Assembly (NCBI GenBank): GCA_015680685.1
Contig: MNCI01029492.1
Location: 283,542-347,541, forward strand
DNA from: Gnetum montanum
Taxonomy: Eukaryota; Streptophyta; Gnetopsida; Gnetales; Gnetaceae
DNA length: 64,000 nt
Reading direction: 5' to 3'
Both the position numbers and the translations under genes were made by a program. The notes beneath the pieces are model-generated. The model searched no databases. It saw only the letters and a program-made list of their open reading frames with translations, and was not told where the DNA came from. Position 1 is the first letter of the stretch. Each line of letters opens with the position of its first letter. This document shows, in pieces, positions 31,751-41,806 of the stretch.

Positions 31751-33475
31751 TAAAACACCACTAATTTCAGCCTAACACTTTGAAACGAGAACAACTCAGA
31801 GCCTTTTGAGCTTTTAGGAGGCAAAAATTTAACTAAGGCATGGAACTCACACTCGGCTTGTCAAGCTAGCTTACCCTCAGTGTGAGCAACTCCAACAACT
31901 TCAAGATCAAGTCAAAGATGGTCCAATCTGAGGGTGCAAGTCATCCTCAAGGGTCACTATTTTCCACTTCAAGTTTTAGCATTCAGGAATTCAGATTTCA
32001 GGCCAAATTGCACAAATTTTCCCATTTCACGCTGTGGTCACGCTAAGGTCACACTGGCAGCATGAGTACAACGTGAGTGCAGGTCATGCCCAACGTGAGA
32101 AACTCTAAGAACCTTAAAACCAAGTCAAAATGTTCTAACTTCGAAGGTGCAAGTCATCCTCAAGGTTCATTAATGACTGTCCCAACCTCCAGAATTCTAG
32201 ATTTCAGGTCCAAAATCACACAGATTTTGTTACTCACACTGAGCTCACACCGAGGTCATGCTGACAATGTGAGTCTAGTGTGAGCTACCAGAAGTGGCTC
32301 GACTTAAGGCACACCTAGGCTTAGTTTTCAACATGTAGTTCACTCTCAGGGTTAAACACAGTTAGGCAATTATTGCACTCAAAGAACAAGCTTCAAGGAT
32401 CAAAAGTTCGTGTGAAATGTGCCATTTTCATCAGGTTATGCTGAGGTCACGTTGGCAGCATGAGTGCATCGTGAGTACTGATCATGCTTGGTCAAAAGCA
32501 TGCCAAACACATGTTGAGGACATGCCAAGACAAAATAAACTCATGCTGAAAGCTTTTGCAAAATAGGAATGCCTCAAACAGCCACAAAACCACTCACATA
32601 AGCATCTTACAATAGTCAATCCACAGATCGAGAAGTTCCAAGCAACACGGAGTCAATTTCTCTTGTTGTATACTATCATTTTTGTAAATTTTCACTATTT
32701 GTGAGCTTGTCAAGCTCTTACGCTCCAAAGTGTAGCTACTTCTATGGGCGTAAGCTAGCTTGCATAAGCTAACACACGTTGTAAGATATAGTGCATCCAG
32801 TCAAGAATGTAGCTTGCCTACACACGTCCAATTCATACACAGCTGTCCATCAAACACGTGTAACATGATCTGTTTTCCTCTCATCTCTCAGTCGTTGATT
32901 CCATCCATGAGTTCCGCACCCGAGCCTAGCCAAACCTTATAAATACCTCATCCATTCACATAAATGGGGTTGGCAATTTTGAGGGTTGAAGGCTTAGGGA
33001 GCATCGACTAGCAACTTTGAATGCTCGAGTGCACATGACTCCTAGCATCCAAGCACCTGTAAACACATCATTCCTGGGCTTAGCACTTGAATTGCCATCC
33101 ACATATGCATCTACGCTTTGATCAGTGCACATTCTTGTTAAGAAATTGAATACAATTCATTATTGCCTTCCATTTACATTATTTTCTCTGTTTATGCTTT
33201 ATTTACAATACAGTTCTGTATATGCTCTGTTTGCATTTCGTCCATCACTGTTTACATTTCATACGTCATCAGTTACGATAACTCCATCGCTAACCATAGC
33301 TTATGCTCGAGGAAGTCCTTGGTTGATTTGAGTGCAGACCATCCAAGGCACTCTGCCTTTGTTTCCTTTTTCCAGCTTGCCCTCACATGAAGGCAGGGTT
33401 GGTTATGTCTCTCTGGAAATCTTTCGGTGTGTGTTTTTCCCTTCCAGCCTCATGCAGATGATTTCGGTCAGTACA
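31751..33475 (+). repeat. 3' LTR of A2
   Basis: It begins TAAAACACC (a decayed TGAAACACC) after the polypurine tract and ends GTACA. The TATA box CTTATAAATA lies at 32936-32945. The U3 part (31850-32560) holds many CACGCTG-type heptamers and TGAG-ending variants. Its end (33350-33475: GGAAGTCC, CTTGCCCTCA, CTTCCAGCCTC) matches both A3 LTRs. Confidence 0.85.
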
Positions 33476-34452
33476 TCTATTGTCACCTTTGGAATCCCTG
33501 CTTGTTGCAAACTTATACTTCCAATTCCAAAAACTTTTAAAGCTTTTCCATTAGCAACATATGCAAAACTAGATTCAACTTTATGATAAGATGTAAAACA
33601 AGACTTATCTGGACAAATATGAAAGGAGGCACCTGAGTCAATCAACCAGATGTCACTGCTACATCCATTTGCCACCATTGTACATTGTTCTTGAATCAGA
33701 AAACTAACATTTTCATCAGCTACATGTACCTCTAATGTTCCTTCTTTTGACTTCTTCTCCTTTCCTTTATTTTTCTGTGCTTTCCATGCAAAGTAATCCT
33801 TCTTCAAATGACCTTTCTTCTTGTAGTACCAGCACTCTTGAGTTTGAGTTCTGCCATGTGATACTCCTCTGTCTATGCCTCTTCCCCTACTTGGGAAACG
33901 CCTCCTACTTCTACTTCTTTCCTCTACTACATGAACATTTCCAGATCTAGGAGACTCATCTACTCTTCCTTCTAAATCCTGAAGGGTAGACACAACCTGT
34001 TTAAATGTCATAGATGAAACACTCATAGAAGTAGTAATAGATGTCACAATTACAGACCAGGAATCAGGTAAGGAGTCTAACAAAGCATAGGATTTAACTA
34101 AATTTGGAATAATAATTTTATATTCCTCCAACTTATTCAGATTTCCCATCATCTCATCCAAATGATCTTGAAAAGACACATCAGATATCTTCTTGCATCT
34201 AAAAACTTTATGATAAATGTGAAAGGTATTCAAACTTGATACTTTATCAAAGCTATTCTTTAGCGTTTGCCATAGATCATGCGGATCCATATTAGGTTTG
34301 ATTGAGGCCAAAATGCCATTGCTTAGGGTTGGATGAATGAAAGATAATGCCATAGTCTTAATTTTCCTCCAATCAACATTTGACATTCCTACTGGTTGAG
34401 AGGGTTTTAGGGCCTCTTGGCACTTCTTTTGTGCTAAAACAACCTTCATCAA
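33476..34452 (-). pseudogene. Gag-protease of copia element C
   Basis: A long open frame gives copia gag (ALSFIHPTLSNGILASI, DPHDLWQTLKNSF, ALLDSLPDSWSVIVTSIT, FKQVVSTLQDLE), an Arg-rich stretch, a zinc knuckle and protease (IWLIDSGASFHICPDKSCF, VANGKALKVFGIGSISL). The protease DSG is intact. In the zinc knuckle (CWYYKKKGHLKKDYFAWK) two of the three Cys are Tyr, which would destroy metal binding. The protease is cut at 33476 by the end of the A2 LTR. The few residues that follow in frame come from the LTR and are not copia. Confidence 0.87.
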
Positions 34453-34524
34453 AATGCTCCAAATGTTCCAGTTCCTTCATACCAATCTTTCCGTTGTTTA
34501 CAGCCTCTCCATTTTTTAAATCTA

Positions 34525-34536
34525 GCTCCGATACTA
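34525..34536 (-). other. Primer binding site of copia element C
   Basis: The minus strand reads TAGTATCGGAGC two bases after the LTR end. This is two transitions away from TGGTATCAGAGC, the initiator-Met-tRNA primer site common in plant copia elements. Confidence 0.8.
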
Positions 34537-34538
34537 GT

Positions 34539-35191
34539 TGTTATAATCAGATTTGAAAAAAATTAGATCTGAAAACACACTACAAATGCTCTAGAGAAAT
34601 TATTAGAACCCTACAGATTTGAATAAATCATTAGAGGCAAAATATTACACTGTAGCAGGTCAAGAAACATTATAAATCACTCTCAAAAGTTCTAAACTCT
34701 AAAAAACATTTGCTATGATAACAAAATGAAAGCAGAATGAAAATAGTAAAAATAGCACAAGAACACAAAGAGTTATGTGGTTCAGAACTTTTTTACCCTA
34801 CTTTCACAACAATGCTGATCTGCCTTCTATTCTTCTCAAATCTTCAGGACACAAGCCGTCCTTGTAACTTTTCCAAGCACCCAATCTGGCATTCCAACAG
34901 ATCTTAGATCAACACCAACAAGACTCACGTCTCCAAGGTAAAACCTTGATACAATGCTTTCACTTTAAAGCACACACTAAAGGCTACCCCAAGCCTTCTA
35001 TTTATGAAGAAATATGAGGACCAAACCCCAATCCTAATACATATGGGATAAAACACCAAGTCTCCTATTTATGAAGAAACATGAGGACCAAACCCCAATC
35101 CTAATACATGTGGGATAAAACACATCCCCACCTCAAATGCAACATAAAAGGAAATACAAAAATTAATGTATTTGTCTTCATTTTTCCAATA
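34539..35191 (-). repeat. 5' LTR of copia element C
   Basis: It matches 16849-17485 along its length, including the tandem duplication of the 67-bp unit. The outer end reads TATTGG instead of TGTTGG. Confidence 0.88.
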
Positions 35192-35196
35192 GAAAG

Positions 35197-35960
35197 ATTC
35201 TTTAATATGATTTGTAATTAATTCAACTACTCTTGCTACATCTTGATGTTGCATAACCACGATGGTGGCTCCTCCTTCTATTTCAAGCATAAGCTAAAAG
35301 GATGCAGCGTTCCCTGGTATTTAATATGTCCAATCCTCATCTTCTTTTGCTTCTAAGGAGATTTGATGATTAGCAAGTCCTATTGATGCTGTAGGTCTTT
35401 TGGGATTATCTTTGACTCGGTACATGTTTGAGACTTCTTTGTTTCCCTAACTAATGGTTTCTACTATCTAGTGTAGATGGCTCATGGAAGGTTTGTAATA
35501 CTACTATGCTAGTGGAGCACTTGATCCTAGTCTATCAACAGTTGGTGTTGACCCACTAGGTCCTACTTACTCCTATCCTATGGTTGGAATGTTTTTGGCT
35601 AGTGTGGATCTTGTAACTCCCTTAATGCATGTTGGCTTCTGTAGTTGATCTTTCTTAGGAGGCACTAGTTTTGACATCTCAACATAGGATGCATTCTAGG
35701 CTTTTTGAAGAACATCATTAGAGTAGCCCAGAATTCCTACTTGCTTGCATGGTCTTCTAATGAGGCAAGGGAATGAAAAAGTGAATTTCCCTTCCTTCTT
35801 TTCTTCAAACCTCTAGATTTCTAGAAATAGTAGATGAGCTATGTTTACTTGGAATTTCCTCATGAGGATGGCACTTCCTCTTATAGCATAGGTGGAAATC
35901 CTGTTTAATCTCTTGGTGGGAAAGATGTGATAAGTCCATACTCACACAACTTAATCTCTT
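35197..35960 (-). pseudogene. 3' ORF of B2, N-terminal part
   Basis: This continues the ORF cut by the copia insertion. Minus-strand translation shows RKFQVNIAHLLFLEI, FSFPCLIRRPCKQVGI and, near the copia junction, EGGATIVVMQHQDVARVVEL. Each has a counterpart in B3 (RKFPINLPQLLFLEI; LPFSYLIKKLCKQTGI; a GETILVMQHQ segment near 43500). The LPFxxLIxxLCxxxGI ending recalls the putative plant transposon protein family (PF20167), a resemblance I judged by eye. Stops show that it is inactive. Confidence 0.65.
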
Positions 35961-36652
35961 GGTGAACTATCCTCTGAGTATGCACATTAAATTCCTCGTT
36001 CCTTGTTCATGTTCATGAACTTCTACAAGCCTTCTTATTTCAATCTAAGTTCTTGTCCTACAAACACAATAATCACACAACTACACAAACAACCTTGTTC
36101 TCCATTTTTTCTTAATGTTTTGACATATCAAAAAGTCCACAACATAATCCTCTCTTAGGTTCTTAGATTCAATCAAAATTTATCCTTATTATTACTTTTT
36201 AGCTCTTATTATGATTGCAGAGTTAGAAAATTTTCATAAAGAAACCCTTAACTATTGTATTTTTAATGTATTATGAATGAGTTAGTTTCTTATGACCTCT
36301 CACAATGGTTATTTCCTTATTTAGGTATGTTGAAATGGTTGTTTGGGAAGAAATTTTAAGTTTATTGACTTTTATTTAGTTAAAATGCAAATAGTTATTA
36401 TAGTTCTTATCCTTGATACATTCTTTTAGGTGTTGGAAAAATTTTTCTCAAATTGCACAACTATGCACAACACTCTTTTCAACAACAAGTAGATCACCCT
36501 GTGATCAAGAGGGTTAAAGAATCATGCAAATTAGAGCTATGGTGAGGAAGTTATAAAGCTTAGAAATTTGGTTTCCAGAGAGTTGGAAAAAAATGACATG
36601 CACTTGCTATGCATCAAAGGAGAAGAATGAAAAAAATTTCTATCTCCTCGTG

Positions 36653-36740
36653 CATATATATAGATTTTTGTAATGGTGACATTGTAGATGTGATGTTGTA
36701 GGGGTTGATACATCATAGTTATGATGTCACCATTGAAAAA
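36653..36740 (-). promoter_or_regulatory. LTR-like internal promoter block of B2
   Basis: A TATA-like CTATATATATG (minus strand, 36663-36653) is followed on its upstream side by an inverted repeat (AATGGTGACA at 36672-36681 with TGTCACCATT at 36725-36734). The arrangement resembles the family-B LTR promoters. It lies about 700 bp upstream of the 3' ORF. B3 has a matching block at 45457-45600. Confidence 0.4.
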
Positions 36741-38340
36741 TTTGAGATTTTGAGTAATTTTTAAGGAAAAAATTAAATGAAGTGAATAGTATGGATGATG
36801 TAGTGATGGTTCAAAGGGTTCTCAAGTGTGGATGATGCTCAGAATATGAGAATTTAGCGTTAAAAGTATATCAAAGAAGGAATCTTAGGTCAAGTAATTA
36901 AATGAGGTGTATAGGAGATGGTTGGTAGGAATTATTAAAAGTATGATCATATATGAGTATGTAGGAAAGTAAGAATGATTGTTTAAGGGTTTTGAAGGCA
37001 CAAAATGATGCAGAATTGGCCATTGGGTATGATGCATAAGAGTTATACAAGTGGGTCCTCCCCAAAGTAGGCTCTAGCCCTTAGTGTCCTTATATAACCA
37101 TACCTACAAGTGTCTCTATGCACTTTAGAAGTTGAATGTAAAGCATACTTGTCTTCTAAAACACACATGTTAGTATTTCCTTAATGAGAAAATAATACTA
37201 TATTATAAAAATTATTAAATTATGATTTGTATATAATAGTGAGGTGGAATGGAAGTAGTAGGAATTATAGAATGGGATGTGAGGTGTTTGACCATAGGCA
37301 TAATGAATTCTGTGTGTGATATATGGTTAAAGTAATCATTAGCCTTTCCATCCAAGATTCAAACTAAGTCCATACCACTTACCAGTTACATCGCATTATA
37401 TCATCTCAAAACTAATAACTACAAGGTTAGCACTATTGTAAGAAGTATAAATACTTGGTAATGAAGTTCAAGAAAGTAGTTTGTTAATAGCACACTTTAT
37501 TATTTTTTTAAAGGAGACTTGGCCATTAGACAAAGGAGTGCCTTCAGGTATGGGTAACATGTCTTTCTAACCCCATAACTAATGTGAGTCTAAGAAACCT
37601 TGAAATTTCCAAGAAGTTTCCTACCTTTAGGCATGGGTAACATGCCTTTCTAGTGGAGCCCCCAGACATTTTTATTCTATGCATTTATTAGATTATAACT
37701 GTATCAACATTACTAGAGGACTACCTTCAAACATGGGTAATATGTCTTCCTAGTGACATGGTAAGGCCACGCTTAATTTATACATACTTCCTTTTTTCGT
37801 TAGAATGCAAGTAAATAATATGATTTAATAATAAGATAAGACTTATAGTAGTAGTCATAGAGAATCCACAAATTCCTTTGATTTCATACCCTTTTCATTC
37901 CCACATGGTTCTTTACTTCTCTATCCAAGCATAATGATCACAAGTTTATTTTAGTTTAATTGTGAAGAGAATGTTATTATGTCCATGGTAAGAGCCTCCT
38001 ATTTTTGGAAATGAGTGAATGGATAATGTGGTCTCATTGTATATAATCAATCCTTTAATTATTTGATAACATAGGGTGAAATTTGCATTATTAGGACTAC
38101 ATCTTGCCTTATTTCTTTATAGTTTATGAAGAAAATCAATGAAAGTATGTACATGAAAGATAGTGAAAAATCATAGGAAAATGATAGTAATGGAAAAAGG
38201 TAGAAAGAATTTTAAAGAAATCAATAAATGAAAAATTATCAAAAAATAGAAAAAGTATAAAATAGTGGAAAAGTTATGAAATAATGTAAAAATTAGTAAG
38301 AAAAGTAAAAAGATAAAAACTAGAAAAATTTTAGAAGAAA
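36741..38340 (-). other. B2 region between integrase and 3' ORF
   Basis: This AT-rich noncoding region corresponds to 45600-46980 of B3. The repeated GGTAACATG and CTTCTAGT phrases at 37540-37760 look like an old short tandem repeat. I see no gene. Confidence 0.55.
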
Positions 38341-40827
38341 AACTTATATCTAAGTGTCAAACTTAACACCTCCATGACTATCTTGAGAAGTGGATAATTG
38401 GAGGATTGAATGGGTGATAAAGTGCTCGGTAGATAAGGTAGAGTCCTTGAAAGAGTAATGAAAGTCATGGTATGGTTTCACCTATTGAATGTTGACAAGA
38501 ATCAAATTTTGTGGACTTGTTGGGTGATAGATTTGCATGGTGTTGGATTGGTATGTAGCATGGATGATGTATGACCTCTCTCATAAGGTTTGAAACTTAG
38601 CCTATTGTGGGACATGACTAGGATTATAGTAGAGGAATTTATCACTCGGCTTGATTGACACTTGTCTTATTTTGGCATCATGTCTACATTTAGAGTATTT
38701 TTTGTGAATCTTGTTACTCATTTGAGCTACTAATCTATTCTCATCTAAGAGATTTATATTTATTAAGTGTTCCCTTTGAGCTAAGCTTAAATTGAGGTTA
38801 AGTGTGCTAGTAGTGGAGAGGGTATTGAGTTCCACTTGGATCGGTTACATAGGTAGTTTACCATAAATGAACTCATAGAGGGAATATCCTATACAAAGTT
38901 TTTAAGTGAATCTATATGCCCATAGAGCATCCTTAAGTTTAGTGCTCCAATCCTTCCTATAATGACTAATTGTCCTAGTTAATATTCTTATGATTTCCTA
39001 GTTAGTTACTTAGGCTTGACTATTTGCTTGGGGGTGATAAGGTGTAATTCATTTATTATTAATCCTAAGTTGTTGCATTAACTTTTTAAATGTAGCTCCT
39101 ATGAAATGAAATGAGTCTTGTTATCTTATATGAGCATGTGTGGTACTCCGAATCTATTTATCACATGTTGTTGAAAGAATTTAGTAGTTTTTTTTGGTTG
39201 TGCAATCCTTAACTATAGTTGCTTCTACCCATTTTGTGTAATAATCAATTGTTACTATAATGTAGGACTTTCCATTTAACATTTTTGTGATGGGGCCAAT
39301 GAAGTCAATTCCCTAAATGTTGAAGGATTCCAATCATTGTATTCATTGTTGTAGCCCATCATTTCTAGCTATTAGGCCTTCATCTCTTTGGTATCTTTTA
39401 CAAGACTATGCAAACCAATGTACATCCTTGAATATGGTAGGCTAAAAATAATTGGCCATCATCACTTTTAGTGTTGTCCTTTGTCCTATGTACTAACCAC
39501 CACATGGTCCTTTCTGTGCATCTTGTAGGACTATTTGTTGAATTTCTTTTGGAACATACCATATTATTAACCCATCAACACATATTTTGTAAAGGTTTCC
39601 ATTGATTTTCATATATCTTTTCACTTTGTGGAGGAACTGTTCCTTGTATTTCTTGTCCCATTCAATAGGAAGTTCTTGTTTGGTGAGATAGGTTATGTAA
39701 TTAGTAAGTCATGACTTCTCTGCTGATTCTACAACTAGTTTTCATTGGGAAATTAATATGATAATTGTTCATCATTCTCTTGAGGTTTCCATCTAAGTCT
39801 TAATAAATGATTTGTTACCACATTTTCAATTTCTTTATTATCAATCATGGTAATGTCACACTCTTGTAAGATAACTAGTCATCTTATGAGTATAAGACTT
39901 ACTACTAGTTTTTTCCTTATAAATTTGATGGCACTATGATCCTTGTAAACATAAATGGGGTAACCAAGCACATAAATTTTGAATTTCTCAAGTGTATACA
40001 ACACAACCATAAGCTCATTTTTTGTAGTGGTGTAGTTGAGTTATGCCTTAGTGATGCTTCAACAAGGTTGTTATAGCTCATCTAGTTGAGTTAGTACTAC
40101 TCCTAGTGCGTGGTCTAAAGCATTTGTCATAATGTGGAAAAACTTTGAGCAATCCAGAGCTCAAAGGATTAGTGTCTTGATTAACTTATATTTTAAGGTA
40201 TTAAATGCTTTCTTATATTGTTTTGTCCATTGAAATGGTACATCTTTCTTAGTTAGTTCCACCAGTGATTTGGCAATCTTTAAAATTTTTTTAAAGAACC
40301 TTCTATAATATATTGTGTGGTCAAGAAATGATTTGACATCTTTAATAGTTTATGATAGTTGAGTAATGTTCTAAATGACTTTGATTTTCTCCGGATCTAC
40401 CTCTATTCCTTGGTAAGATACTATGTGTCCTAGAACTATACCATCTTGGACCATTAAGTGGCTTTTTTGCCAATTGAGCTTTAGATTAGTTTCTACACAT
40501 CTTCTGAACACTTACTCTAAACGATCCAAGGCTTGTTTGAAATCTAGTGCATATGTAGAGAAATCGTCTATAAAGACTTAAACCCCATTGCCAATTTTCT
40601 TCTAGAAAATGCTTAGTACAAGTCTATGGAAGGTAGAAATGGTATTACACAAGCTAAAGGGCATTTGCTTATATGCAAATGTTCTCCATGAACTAGTGAA
40701 TGATCTTTTCTTGGTCTTCTATTACAATGTGGATTTGATTGTACCCACTATATCCATCTAGAAAGTTGTAATACTAGTGTCTTGCGATGGTATCCAAGAC
40801 TTAGTTAACACCTGGTAGAGGGACCTC
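38341..40827 (-). pseudogene. RT, RNase H and integrase of B2, heavily decayed
   Basis: Minus-strand order is RT (40827-40270: FLDGYSG-, FAYKQMPF- and FIDDFST-like), RNase H (about 40250-39850), integrase zinc finger (39650-39350), integrase core (39330-39000: TIDYYTKWVEAT, then ATFKKLMQQL, TPYHPQAN) and C-terminus (38980-38341: LSLAQREHLININLLDENRLVAQMSN, LYYNPSHVPQ). Stops occur in nearly every 50-100 bp, and the sequence is AT-richer than B1 or B3. It is the oldest-looking family-B copy here. The RT stops abruptly at 40827, where an inverted integrase fragment begins. Confidence 0.75.
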
Positions 40828-41188
40828 AATAGTGGATTTAGCCACTAGAGCCTTTCGACATTTGGACCGGGTGCTACTTTTCGTAAACTCATGCAGTGTT
40901 TGGGAGTAGAACATAAACTAACAACACCCTATCACCCCCAAGCCAATGGGCAAGTCAAACTCACAAATCAGGAGATTACAAAGATCCTAACTAGGAAGAT
41001 TAAAAAATATAGGAGGGATTAGAACACAAAACTTAATGACATCCTCTAGGCCTACCACTCAACTTAGAAACTTCCTATAAGCTACTCCTCATATGAGTTG
41101 GTGTACAGGAAACTACCAACACTCCCAATTCAGGTAGAACTTCAAACACTATCCATTGCAAGTGACTTAGGTCTTGACTTACCCCTAG
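40828..41188 (+). pseudogene. Inverted family-B integrase fragment
   Basis: This fragment is plus-strand while all other family-B coding here is minus. It is closely similar to the reverse complement of 47427-47793 in B3, from GGGACCTCAATAGTGGAT to CTTACCCCTAGC. It shares with B3 the same internal deletion of the integrase core, joining just after TTTGACATTTGG to GCTACTTTT. Readable residues are LGVEHKLTTPYHPQANG and KLPTLPIQVEL, with stops. Confidence 0.8.
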
Positions 41189-41793
41189 CAGCCAGTCCCA
41201 CCCTCTGTGCACATCCCAAGCATGTCCTAATCACTACTGGGTTGCCAAATGTTAAGCGTCATTAGGTTGGAAAGTGTTAGACATATGTTCGAGGTGGTCA
41301 TGCTTATGTGTTCTTGTGGACTACTAAAATGCACAATAACTATAAAGCAATAACAAAAGCATTAAAATTATTAAAGTGTGATAACAAAAGCATTAAAATT
41401 ATTAAAGTATTAAACTTTTAATAATTAAGTAATCTAATTCAAATACTGCAAGGAATGTTCAAAAAGCTCATCTTTATTGTTGTTCACGCCAATGGGCTTA
41501 GGTACACTAGCACTTAAATAAAGAGCCGTACACTTTTCAAACTATGTCTGTGGGCACTTGGAAAATAATCTAACTCCTGTGGAAACAAACTGCAAGATCT
41601 TCACTACAACTTGAACAAAATATGCCATAAATGTGGTAAGTGCACGCATATTTATAGTAGAAAATGAACTTTGCGTTGACGAGGCCACATCAATGCCTGG
41701 AAAGATGTGTCGACGGGGTCACGTCGACAGGGTTACATTAACAAGGCTTCGTCGATGTGGCCTAGTCAATGCAGTGGACTAGATGCTTCATCA
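41189..41793 (-). repeat. Truncated 3' LTR of B3
   Basis: It matches 63395-63969, including a duplicated ACAAAAGCATTAAAATTATT segment (41349-41405). The last part of the LTR is missing. The junction to the inverted integrase fragment falls in CCCTAGC, a string present in both partners. The minus-strand start TGATGAAGC at 41793 abuts the polypurine tract AATCGTGGGGGTA (41794-41806). TATA box at 41649-41657. Confidence 0.82.
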
Positions 41794-41806
41794 TACCCCC
41801 ACGATT

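Larger units (their letters stand above)
19045..33475 (+). mobile_element. Tat/Ogre-like element A2 (5' LTR and gag start missing)
   Basis: From left to right it holds a gag remnant, protease, TAAACT repeats, an antisense multi-exon gene, a CTCACGCTG-type array, TAAACT repeats, RT, RNase H, a second RNase H, integrase, TAAACT repeats, a 3' region, a polypurine tract (31738-31749) and the 3' LTR (31751-33475). The left end begins inside gag compared with A3. The 5' LTR, leader and first half of gag were therefore lost, together with the copia integrase, probably in one deletion. The right junction falls inside the copia protease frame. Confidence 0.82.
16849..35191 (-). mobile_element. Ty1/copia element C (Tork-like), split by A2
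   Basis: The element has two similar LTRs (34539-35191 and 16849-17485) in the same orientation. A perfect 5-bp target duplication GAAAG flanks it, at 16844-16848 and 35192-35196. Both LTRs carry the same internal 67-bp tandem duplication, so they belong to one element. Gag-protease lies next to the right LTR and RT-RNase H next to the left LTR. The integrase segment is missing, and family-A element A2 stands in its place. The host site is the 3' ORF of B2. Confidence 0.9.
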
